Shown here piece after piece: positions 1-5,370 of a DNA stretch of 10,075 bases (position 1 is its first letter; each line of letters starts with the position of its first letter). The stretch is from JBIKVP01 sp044356745 (GTDB taxonomy: Bacteria; Pseudomonadota; Alphaproteobacteria; Rhizobiales; Beijerinckiaceae): positions 1-10,075 of the forward strand of contig JBIKVP010000075.1 in assembly GCA_044356745.1 (NCBI GenBank). Reading direction: 5' to 3'. The position numbers were made by a program, and so were the translations under genes. The notes beneath the pieces were generated by a model, which was not told the origin of the DNA, ran no database searches, and saw nothing but the letters and a program-made list of their open reading frames with translations.

Positions 1-114
1 GTGAAGGCCATCCTTGGCTTCCTGAATACCACTTTTCCGCAAAAAGCACGATTATGGGTTGACCGCCTATCCGATAACTTCAAAATACTTCAGACACCAA
101 CTCTTCAAATGTGA
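1..114 (+). CDS. IS630-like transposase, C-terminal fragment (partial at window edge)
   Basis: The frame is open from base 1 to TGA at 112-114 and encodes 37 residues ending in TPTLQM. It includes the stretch WVDRLSDNFKIL, which resembles the C-terminal tail of IS630-family transposases, where a short helix ends in an L-x-x-NF motif. The catalytic DDE core would be upstream of the window and cannot be seen. The stop codon lies within the terminal inverted repeat, which is common in compact insertion sequences. Whether the copy is intact is unknown. Confidence 0.55.
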   Translation: MKAILGFLNTTFPQKARLWVDRLSDNFKILQTPTLQM

Positions 115-120
115 GGGGTA
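1..120 (+). mobile_element. 3' end of an IS630-like insertion sequence
   Basis: This is the right-hand end of an insertion sequence whose body lies outside the window. It contains an open reading frame that runs in from the edge and stops inside the terminal inverted repeat. The outer bases GAGGGGTA are followed by TA at 121-122, as expected for an element that duplicates a TA target. The reverse complement of 94-122 matches the element start at 9952-9980, which shows that this is a true IS end of the same type. Assignment to IS630 rests on the TA target and weak resemblance of the transposase ends; the family call is inference, the inverted-repeat match is seen directly. Confidence 0.75.
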
Positions 121-122
121 TA
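94..122 (-). repeat. Right terminal inverted repeat of the IS (with TA target)
   Basis: Read on the minus strand this begins TATACCCCTC, then five unmatched bases, then TGAAGAGTTGG, one mismatch and GT. The same blocks in the same spacing occur on the plus strand at 9952-9980. Matches are 10/10 in the outer block and 11/11 in the inner block, with 23 of 29 positions identical overall. The outermost TA is taken as the target dinucleotide. Confidence 0.85.
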
Positions 123-169
123 TTCCATTTTATCCAAAAATGAGTTTATAAATATATCGCGCATTTAAC

Positions 170-189
170 AGGTATTTGAGCGAATACCT
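170..189 (-). terminator. Hairpin at the 3' end of the M17 peptidase gene
   Basis: AGGTATT at 170-176 and AATACCT at 183-189 form a perfect 7-bp stem with a 6-base loop. The outer base of the stem belongs to the stop codon of the minus-strand peptidase gene. No good U-tract follows in that direction (GTTAAATG), so it is at best a weak intrinsic terminator or an mRNA 3'-end stabiliser. Confidence 0.3.
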
Positions 190-1703
190 CAAGAGTTTAG
201 ATGTGCTTTCACATACGCATAAACAAGCCGTGCTACTTGCACTTCGCCCCCCTCGGGACGGGCTGGTTTTGCCGTTGGTGTCCAGCCGAAAATATCAAAA
301 TGCACCCATTTGCGCTCTACTGAGATAAATTTTCTCAAGAAGAGTGCGGCAAGAATAGACCCTGCATAAGAGCTGCTTGACACATTGTTGATGTCGGCGA
401 CTTTTGAATTGAGCATACTCTCATAAGGTGTCCAGAGCGGTAGCCGCCACACGGGATCGTTTTGAGTGCTTCCGATGCGAGACAACGTTTGTGCTAAGTC
501 ATCATCATCACACATCAGCGGGGGAAGATCAGGCCCCAAGGCGACACGCGCTGCACCTGTTAACGTGGCCATGTCGATGATGAGATCAGGATTGCCCTCA
601 TCTGCATAGGTGAGTGTATCAGCAAGGATCAGCCGCCCTTCGGCATCGGTGTTGCCAATCTCAACGCTTAAACCTTTGCGGCTCGGCAACACATCACCTG
701 GTCGGAACGCTTGGCCTGAAATCGCATTTTCAACCGCAGGGATAAGCACGCGCAGACGCACGGGCAGTTCAGCATCCATGATCATGGATGCGCAGGCTAA
801 AACGCTTGCCGCACCTCCCATATCTTTTTTCATGAGCAACATGCTGCTGTCTGGCTTGATATTGAGGCCCCCTGTGTCGAAGGTTACGCCTTTGCCGACA
901 AGCGTGATCTGAGGAAGTGTTTTAACATCGTGGCCTTTGGGATGCCATATCAGGTCAATTAAACGCGGTGCTCTCGCAACATCATCACTGGCAGCGCGGC
1001 CCACCGCGTGGATGAGCGGAAAATTATGCGTTAAAAGCGCATCCCCTTTAATGACTTGAAGATGTCCGCTTCTCGTATCCGCTAAATGTCGTGCCGCGTC
1101 CTCTAACGTATCAGGGCTGCAATCGTGGGCAGGGGTATTAATCAGGTCACGTCCCAGTGTGATTCCTGCCATGATGCGCGATATATCGTGCGCATCAACG
1201 CCTTCGGGAATTTGAAGGCGAATGTTTGGCAAAGCAGCTGTTTTGTAGCGCGTAAACCGATAGCGCCCCATCACAAAGCCAAGAACCGCCAATGTCATAT
1301 CAAGCGGACACTCCGAGAGAGTGCTTTTGGTTTTGATAGGATCAAAACCGCACTCTAATTCTTTGTTTGATCGCATTTTCTCTACGCGAACCGGTTCCCA
1401 CTTCGCTTGAAAATACTCTAGCGCATAATCCCCTTCAGGCAGCGCATCGTTCAATTTTGCCAAAATGAACGGATCACATGTGTCTACACTTGAGCCTAGT
1501 CCAATATAAACTTGCTCTAACAACCCATCGGCTGCGGGAAGCAGGAAAACACTGCCTTCCTTGGCTTTAAAGCCGTGAAGTCCTGCAATGCGCTGGGCAC
1601 GTGGAGATAGTGTTTCGCGAACGTTGAGCCAGCTCGTTTCATCGACAAGTGTTACCGGTGTGATGGTATTGGTTGTGCGATTAAACAGGCTGTCATGGAT
1701 CAT
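189..1703 (-). CDS. M17 (leucyl aminopeptidase) family metallopeptidase
   Basis: A cytosolic aminopeptidase, 504 aa, that should remove N-terminal residues from peptides using two divalent metal ions. The C-terminal catalytic domain (about 180-500) carries the complete family signature: K271 and D276 in VGKGVTFDTGG, K283, D294 in MKKDMGGAA, and D353, E355 and R357 in NTDAEGR. In E. coli PepA the equivalents are K270, D275, K282, D293, D352, E354 and R356. The N-terminal domain (1-170) is divergent and looks more like the second alphaproteobacterial M17 group than PepA itself, so I give no symbol. The ATG lies 9 bases after the rlmB stop with only a weak TAGAG ribosome site, suggesting translational coupling with rlmB. 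The protein appears full length; the IS630-like end lies about 67 bases beyond its stop. Confidence 0.93.
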   Translation of the reverse strand: MIHDSLFNRTTNTITPVTLVDETSWLNVRETLSPRAQRIAGLHGFKAKEGSVFLLPAADGLLEQVYIGLGSSVDTCDPFILAKLNDALPEGDYALEYFQAKWEPVRVEKMRSNKELECGFDPIKTKSTLSECPLDMTLAVLGFVMGRYRFTRYKTAALPNIRLQIPEGVDAHDISRIMAGITLGRDLINTPAHDCSPDTLEDAARHLADTRSGHLQVIKGDALLTHNFPLIHAVGRAASDDVARAPRLIDLIWHPKGHDVKTLPQITLVGKGVTFDTGGLNIKPDSSMLLMKKDMGGAASVLACASMIMDAELPVRLRVLIPAVENAISGQAFRPGDVLPSRKGLSVEIGNTDAEGRLILADTLTYADEGNPDLIIDMATLTGAARVALGPDLPPLMCDDDDLAQTLSRIGSTQNDPVWRLPLWTPYESMLNSKVADINNVSSSSYAGSILAALFLRKFISVERKWVHFDIFGWTPTAKPARPEGGEVQVARLVYAYVKAHLNS

Positions 1704-1712
1704 CGTAAAACT

Positions 1713-2531
1713 CTATGGAGTGGGTGTCAGTGCCCGTGTTGCGATGTAAAGCGCTAAAGCGGTGGCGTTTGATACATTCAGGCTCTTGATTGTTCCAGGC
1801 ATGTGTAACTGAGCGACAAACGAACAGGTTTCGCTGGTTCGTTGACGCAATCCCTTGCCCTCTGCACCCATGACAAGGGCTAAAGGTGCTTCAAGCGGTA
1901 AGGGTAGATTTGGAGAATCAAGGGCAACATCTGCTTCAGAATCAAGGCCGACACAGGTAAAGCCACGTGTTTTTAATTCTTCAAGCGTATCTGACAGATT
2001 ACGCACGGTGATAATGGGTAAATGTTCCAATGCACCTGACGCGGATTTTGCCAACACTCCTGTTGCAGCTGGACTGTGACGTGCTGTGGTGATGACTGCG
2101 GCCACATTAAAGGCCGCAGCTGTGCGCAGCATCGCTCCCACATTATGCGGGTCGGTAATTTGATCGAGCACGAGGACAAGGGCTTTTGGGGAAAGATTCG
2201 CGAGCGTTAAAGCGGGAAGCGGTTCTGCCTCAAGATAAAGTCCTTGATGAACAGAATCAGGTGTTAGAAGACGGTCAATCTCTTTGGGATGCACATTCTC
2301 TGGCGTAAGAGGCAGCGTAATGCCTTCTTCATTCAGTTTACGAAGCGCATTATCACTTGCGAGAAAACGGATGAACTTGCGACGCGGATTTTTAAGCGCT
2401 TCCACAACAGGATGCCAGCCATAAAGAATACACAGATTGTCATCGTCCTCCCGTTTGTCACGGGGCGTGGAGCGAAACGGCGCAGAGCGCGGTTTATTGA
2501 ATGGACGGGTGGGGCGTGATGAATAACTCAT
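1713..2531 (-). CDS. rlmB: RlmB/TrmH-family 23S rRNA (guanosine-2'-O)-methyltransferase
   Basis: A SPOUT-class enzyme that uses S-adenosylmethionine to methylate a ribose 2'-OH; RlmB acts on G2251 of 23S rRNA in the peptidyl-transferase region. All three SPOUT motifs are present: DQITDPHNVGAMLRTA (motif 1, with conserved N and R), LVMGAEGKGLRQ (motif 2) and MPGTIKSLNVSNATALALY (motif 3, in the C-terminal trefoil knot). A substrate-binding domain (LYGWHPVVEALKN onward) precedes the catalytic domain. A basic, Pro/Arg-rich tail of about 30 residues leads the protein, often seen in alphaproteobacterial members. I chose ATG at 2529-2531 (272 aa); an in-frame TTG six bases upstream is less likely, and neither has a clear Shine-Dalgarno site. 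The gene is divergent to tRNA-Tyr and upstream of the M17 peptidase gene. TrmH-type tRNA methylation cannot be excluded from motifs alone. Confidence 0.9.
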   Translation of the reverse strand: MSYSSRPTRPFNKPRSAPFRSTPRDKREDDDNLCILYGWHPVVEALKNPRRKFIRFLASDNALRKLNEEGITLPLTPENVHPKEIDRLLTPDSVHQGLYLEAEPLPALTLANLSPKALVLVLDQITDPHNVGAMLRTAAAFNVAAVITTARHSPAATGVLAKSASGALEHLPIITVRNLSDTLEELKTRGFTCVGLDSEADVALDSPNLPLPLEAPLALVMGAEGKGLRQRTSETCSFVAQLHMPGTIKSLNVSNATALALYIATRALTPTP

Positions 2532-2563
2532 TACCAACGCTTAACGCGCTGCTGCATCTGATG

Positions 2564-2596
2564 CAAGGGGATGCCAAGGGGATACTAAGGGGACTC
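2564..2596. repeat. Three tandem 11-base units containing AAGGGGA
   Basis: Three head-to-tail units, CAAGGGGATGC, CAAGGGGATAC and TAAGGGGACTC, sit at exactly 11-base spacing in the intergenic region between rlmB and tRNA-Tyr. They lie just upstream of rlmB on the minus strand and upstream of the proposed tRNA promoter. The spacing is about one helical turn, so a protein-binding array is possible; replication slippage is the simpler explanation. Confidence 0.6.
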
Positions 2597-2638
2597 TCAT
2601 CGTTCTCTTCATTCTCAACGTGTTGTGACGCTTAGATG

Positions 2639-2667
2639 TTGACGTGGGCGCTAACTGCCCCTAAAAA
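2639..2667 (+). promoter_or_regulatory. Candidate sigma-70-type promoter for tRNA-Tyr
   Basis: TTGACG at 2639-2644 matches five of six -35 positions. TAAAAA at 2662-2667, after a 17-base spacer, is a weaker -10 match (4/6). A start near 2674 would give a leader of about 40 bases before the tRNA. No other plausible promoter was seen in this interval. Confidence 0.45.
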
Positions 2668-2712
2668 GCCTCACCTTGCACGAGTCTCACATGAGATTTT
2701 ATGGCAGGTTAA

Positions 2713-2797
2713 GGGGGAATGTCCCGAGCGGCAAAGGGGGCGGACTGTAAATCCGCTGGCTATGCCTTCGCAGGTTCGAGTCCTGCTTCCCTCACCA
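2713..2797 (+). tRNA. tRNA-Tyr (anticodon GUA), CCA encoded
   Basis: An 85-base class II tRNA. The acceptor stem pairs 2713-2719 (GGGGGAA) with 2787-2793 (TTCCCTC), with one G:U, followed by discriminator A2794 and an encoded CCA at 2795-2797. The anticodon arm is 2740-2756, with loop CTGTAAA and anticodon GTA at 2747-2749. The long variable arm (2757-2769) can pair GGC with GCC. The T arm is 2770-2786, with loop TTCGAGT and a perfect 5-bp GCAGG/CCTGC stem. The long variable arm together with GUA makes tyrosine secure. In many alphaproteobacteria an rlmB-type gene lies next to tRNA-Tyr, but the tRNA-Gly and tuf genes that often follow are absent here. Confidence 0.97.
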
Positions 2798-2902
2798 TTT
2801 ATATTTTCACGTTGTCACCTACCAACCCAACCTGCGGGTTTTGGCTCGCGAAAACACCACTCGCCTTCCCCATTTATATTTGCACGTTGCCACCCACCAA
2901 CC
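2795..2902. repeat. 33-base direct repeat, two copies, starting at the tRNA CCA end
   Basis: Copy 1 is 2795-2827 and copy 2 is 2870-2902, a period of 75 bases, with 30 of 33 positions identical. Both start CCATTTATATTT and end ACCAACC. Copy 1 begins with the CCA of tRNA-Tyr. The duplication appears to extend slightly into the tRNA: CTTCCC precedes both copies, with the bases TCA missing in the second. Between the copies, AACCC and GGGTT (2824-2840) can form a short hairpin that could help end the tRNA transcript. Confidence 0.75.
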
Positions 2903-2920
2903 ATTCACTTTTTACAGATT

Positions 2921-2945
2921 AAAAAATATCATCCTTCAGATATTT
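2921..2945 (-). terminator. Candidate intrinsic terminator for the minus-strand two-gene module
   Basis: Directly after the TAG stop of the 100-aa gene, read on the minus strand, AAATATC and GATATTT form a perfect 7-bp stem with an 8-base loop. The stem runs into a U-tract of six. The stem is AT-rich, so it would be weak, but the position is exactly right. Confidence 0.45.
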
Positions 2946-3248
2946 CTATCGACCTTCTTGTGCAGGAACCGTTGGTGTGTGCTGAGCAGGTGTTTGTGAG
3001 GAATTATTGGTCGGGGGCGTATTCGCATTTGAATTACGGGATGCGCCAGATTTATCGTCTACGGTCGCTTTGTTTTGCAAAGAATTTTCTGGGAAAAGGG
3101 TTGTATTCCCCCACATGAGCAAAACAAACATTGCCACTAATGCTAAAGTCATGCTTATGACAAGCACAACAAGAACAGGGCGTCCTTTTTTTGTCGCTGG
3201 TCGTGTATTACTTGCATTGATCTCATGGTCAGGATTTTTTATATTCAT
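2946..3248 (-). CDS. Small single-pass membrane protein of unknown function
   Basis: A 100-aa protein I do not recognise. Residues 1-23 are polar with a basic patch (TRPATKKGR), residues 24-47 form one strong hydrophobic helix (VLVVLVISMTLALVAMFVLL), and residues 48-100 are a low-complexity tail rich in Asn, Thr, Ser, Pro and Gln. By the positive-inside rule the tail should lie outside the cytoplasmic membrane. The start is ATG at 3246-3248 because TAGGAA lies six bases upstream; an in-frame TTG two codons earlier would overlap that ribosome site. It follows the coiled-coil gene by 31 bases and likely shares its transcript. The disordered tail could be a spacer or an exported linker; no function can be assigned. 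Confidence 0.65.
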   Translation of the reverse strand: MNIKNPDHEINASNTRPATKKGRPVLVVLVISMTLALVAMFVLLMWGNTTLFPENSLQNKATVDDKSGASRNSNANTPPTNNSSQTPAQHTPTVPAQEGR

Positions 3249-3279
3249 GCTCAATTCCTAAAAATTTATATTTGGTGAG

Positions 3280-3660
3280 TTACGAAACGCGCAACGCTGC
3301 ATTTTCAATTGGTGTGTTCTCACTTAAGCTTTCTGCAGCAAGCGTTTGACTGTCACGTTCAGTTATGAGCCGAGGATCATTGGCAGCAATAGCCCTCTCG
3401 TTTTCAATCCGCAGTGCTTCACGGCGCTGAGCGTCTAAACGCTGTGTGTCTTGTCTTTGCGTATTCAGGCGTTGATCTTCTGCACGTTGATTGTCTTCAA
3501 CACTTTCTTGAAAATCTTCCTCTAGCTCTGCATTTGTCTCATCTATTTCAGGTTGAGGATCGACAGGTTGTTGAGGCAGATTTTGAGGTAAAACTTGTGT
3601 ATCAGTAACGGGATCAATCTCTGTAACAGGTGAAACAGGTTCAATAGGACCTATAGCCAT
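3280..3660 (-). CDS. Hypothetical coiled-coil protein with QR-x3 pentad repeat
   Basis: A 126-aa, strongly charged protein with no signal peptide or membrane segment, not recognised. Residues 1-40 are rich in Pro, Val and Asp (PIEPVSPVTEIDPV). Residues 41-95 are dominated by Glu, Gln, Arg and Asp and should be helical. Within this, QR recurs exactly every five residues at 63, 68, 73 and 78, then continues RREALRIENER. The ATG at 3658-3660 has a good GGAGAAAG ribosome site six bases upstream, which supports real translation. It is the first gene of a minus-strand pair and is divergent to lspA. Codon choice is not obviously foreign. A structural or scaffold role with the downstream membrane protein is only a guess from adjacency. 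Confidence 0.65.
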   Translation of the reverse strand: MAIGPIEPVSPVTEIDPVTDTQVLPQNLPQQPVDPQPEIDETNAELEEDFQESVEDNQRAEDQRLNTQRQDTQRLDAQRREALRIENERAIAANDPRLITERDSQTLAAESLSENTPIENAALRVS

Positions 3661-3815
3661 GATCTTTCTCCATCATAAAAAAATATTCGTTTAACGAGAA
3701 ACCTTTGACTCAGTGAATAGTTCCAAATTGTTTTGTGCTTGATTGATGCCCACTCTTTTTTAATTGATTGATACTGTCATGATCTGATGGTGATTTACAT
3801 GTTACTTTAACGTGA

Positions 3816-3824
3816 TGTGGATAA
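3816..3824 (-). promoter_or_regulatory. Exact DnaA-box nonamer in the lspA upstream region
   Basis: TGTGGATAA on the plus strand is TTATCCACA on the minus strand, a perfect match to the bacterial DnaA-box consensus TTATNCACA. It stands alone in this intergenic region, so it does not make an origin. Such single boxes can serve DnaA as a transcription factor or occur by chance. Confidence 0.35.
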
Positions 3825-3835
3825 TACATTTTCGA

Positions 3836-3860
3836 ATGAGAATGCCTGTTCTCATGAGAA
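3836..3860. promoter_or_regulatory. Candidate operator: three ATGAGAA half-sites between divergent genes
   Basis: ATGAGAA (3836-3842) and TTCTCAT (3849-3855) form a perfect 7-base inverted repeat with a 6-base spacer. A third half-site, ATGAGAA (3854-3860), overlaps the second, creating the perfect 12-base palindrome TTCTCATGAGAA at 3849-3860. The layout resembles sites for dimeric repressors, including Fur-type boxes built from ATGAGAA-like arms. The regulator is unknown. The site lies about 60 bases upstream of the lspA start. Confidence 0.45.
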
Positions 3861-3863
3861 TGC

Positions 3864-3891
3864 TTGCCTTAAAAGTATGTCGTGTCATAAA
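3864..3891 (+). promoter_or_regulatory. Weak candidate promoter for lspA
   Basis: TTGCCT at 3864-3869 (4/6 to the -35 consensus) and CATAAA at 3886-3891 (4/6 to the -10) are separated by 16 bases. The palindromic operator candidate ends four bases upstream of this -35. The leader would be about 20 bases. The match is modest; the reason to expect a promoter is that lspA has no plus-strand gene upstream here. Confidence 0.3.
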
Positions 3892-3917
3892 TAGCCCTCT
3901 TATTGATGGTTATTTGA

Positions 3918-4448
3918 GTGATGCCTGTGATGCCGCCGAAATTTTTCATACACATGATTGTGCTCGCACTCATCACACTAGGTCTTGATCAAGCCTCTAA
4001 GATATATTTGCTTTTTGTTTTTGAGCTTCCTTTCAAAGAGCCTGTTGTGCTCATGCCTTTTATGGAACTCATTGTCGTATGGAATAGAGGGATTTCTTAC
4101 GGTTTATTTCAACAGCACTCTGATATCGGGCGTTGGTTTCTCATTGTTTTTTCTGGCGCCGCTGCCATTGGACTTGGGGTTTGGCTTTGGCGCGTCACAA
4201 CTCATGTCTTAGGGGTTTCACTCGCACTCATCATCGGGGGGGCGCTCGGAAACATGATCGATCGTATCGCGTATGGGGCGGTGTTTGATTTTATTCACCT
4301 ACATGTGGGCACGTTTAGTTGGTATGTGTTTAATGTCGCGGATGCCGCCATAGTTGCAGGTGTGATCGGGCTAGTATATGACTCATTAATACTCGAGCGG
4401 CGGCGTCTTAAAAATGAGGCGCATTCTGCCTCACAAGTGCCCGAATGA
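3918..4448 (+). CDS. lspA: Lipoprotein signal peptidase (signal peptidase II)
   Basis: An inner-membrane aspartic protease that cleaves signal peptides from diacylglyceryl-modified prolipoproteins. The 176 aa match the usual family length. Hydrophobic segments lie at about 10-26, 72-92, 97-112 and 137-155. The family blocks are all present: VVWNRGISYGLF (54-64), GGALGNMIDR (107-116, with N112, D115 and R116), FDF with catalytic D124, and FNVADA with N139 and catalytic D142. The start is uncertain: GTG at 3918 or ATG at 3921 follow GATGG only loosely, and ATG at 3930 has no better ribosome site. The usual upstream partner ileS is absent; instead the gene faces a divergent unknown module. The secreted-protein gene follows 58 bases downstream. 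Confidence 0.95.
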   Translation: MMPVMPPKFFIHMIVLALITLGLDQASKIYLLFVFELPFKEPVVLMPFMELIVVWNRGISYGLFQQHSDIGRWFLIVFSGAAAIGLGVWLWRVTTHVLGVSLALIIGGALGNMIDRIAYGAVFDFIHLHVGTFSWYVFNVADAAIVAGVIGLVYDSLILERRRLKNEAHSASQVPE

Positions 4449-4506
4449 GGTGCTCAAAGCACATCGCTTAAAAGTGCTTCATGGGTCATTAGGAGAAGGT
4501 TTAAAC

Positions 4507-5178
4507 ATGTCACGTTTTCATTTATTTTCGGCTGTGTTTGCGGGAATGATGAGTTTTTCCGGCGCGTTGATTGTGAATCCAGCACAGGCCCAAGAGGGTG
4601 TTGTGATGCGGGATATTCTTTCATCGATAGGCTTAGTTGAAAGCCAAAAGGATCCTATCGTCTATCGCGAGCGTCCTCCTTTGGTTGTTCCTCCTAAACT
4701 TGAACTGACACGCCCGATGGCCTCTGAAGAGGTGATGGCTAATCCTGCATGGCCTAAAGATCCTGATGTGATGGCACGTCAAAAAGCTGCCGATGTAGCA
4801 AGAATTCCTGTCACTGAGACTGAACGTTACAGACTAGAGAAAAATCCGCGCCTGACGATTGAAGAGATCAGATCAGGTCGGCGTCCTGGTGCAGAAGTGA
4901 AAAATGAGCCAGCACCGCGCCATGGTGATAATGATCTTTATGAGCTTTATTATAAGCCAATGGCGCAAGGACGTGCCATGGCGGCACAAAAAAGAGATGC
5001 AAAGGCAGATGATCTACTCACCTATGGGCAAGAGCCAGAGCGGCGCGCTTTGACCGATCCGCCAAAAGGTTTGCGCATGCCTGCATCAACCGCCGCGATC
5101 CCTAAAAAGGTTGAAAAAGATTACGAGACTGAAAAAGATGATGTTGATCAACTTGGTTTTGCCACGCGCGGATATTAA
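4507..5178 (+). CDS. Secreted protein of an lspA-linked alphaproteobacterial type, function unknown
   Basis: A 223-aa exported protein. Residues 1-28 form a Sec signal peptide with a hydrophobic core (AVFAGMMSFSGALIV) and a type I cleavage site NPAQA|QE. There is no lipobox Cys, so it should be soluble in the periplasm. The mature part starts with a conserved-looking block, RDILSSIGL, then YRERPPLVVPPKLEL (53-67) and WPKDPDVMAR (82-91), followed by a charged C-terminal half. The PLVVPP-type block after lspA recalls DUF3035-like and related rhizobial hypothetical proteins encoded at the same locus; homology is an inference. ATG at 4507 is chosen because AGGAGAAGG lies seven bases upstream and the signal peptide begins there, although the frame is open further upstream, overlapping lspA. 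It is probably cotranscribed with lspA. Confidence 0.8.
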   Translation: MSRFHLFSAVFAGMMSFSGALIVNPAQAQEGVVMRDILSSIGLVESQKDPIVYRERPPLVVPPKLELTRPMASEEVMANPAWPKDPDVMARQKAADVARIPVTETERYRLEKNPRLTIEEIRSGRRPGAEVKNEPAPRHGDNDLYELYYKPMAQGRAMAAQKRDAKADDLLTYGQEPERRALTDPPKGLRMPASTAAIPKKVEKDYETEKDDVDQLGFATRGY

Positions 5179-5242
5179 TTCAGAGGTGTAGGGCGTTGTT
5201 CTGATCCCGTATCATTCATGGGGTCAGTGTGATAAAAGTTTA

Positions 5243-5299
5243 TTCTCGAGAATGCCGTGCCCTAAAGCGCCGTCAAGCAAAGGTTCAGTTGATTATAAT
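5243..5299 (+). promoter_or_regulatory. Candidate promoter and palindrome upstream of the M16 genes
   Basis: TATAAT at 5294-5299 is a perfect -10 hexamer, but no good -35 is seen at the right distance, so an activator may be needed. Upstream is the 10-base perfect palindrome TTCTCGAGAA (5243-5252), continuing GAGAATGCC. This resembles the TTCTCATGAGAATGC site before lspA. The leader to the M16 start at 5371 would be about 65 bases. A weak hairpin (5202-5208 with 5220-5226) lies between this and the previous gene. Confidence 0.35.
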
Positions 5300-5370
5300 A
5301 TCTTGTGACAAAGGTTTTTGCTGTGTTCACCATGATAATGCATCTGTATTTTTTTCAATGAAAGCTTTCC

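Noticed and set aside
2636..3118. Plus-strand open frame of 160 codons
   Set aside because: It runs straight through tRNA-Tyr, the 33-base repeats and the opposite strand of the membrane-protein gene, and its composition is not protein-like.
3007..3608. Plus-strand open frames opposite the two-gene module
   Set aside because: They mirror the minus-strand genes, which have better ribosome sites and coherent features (membrane helix, coiled coil).
3661..3917. Possible chromosomal origin (AT-rich intergenic, exact DnaA box)
   Set aside because: Only one DnaA box and no clear AT-rich unwinding repeats; the usual origin-linked genes are not nearby.
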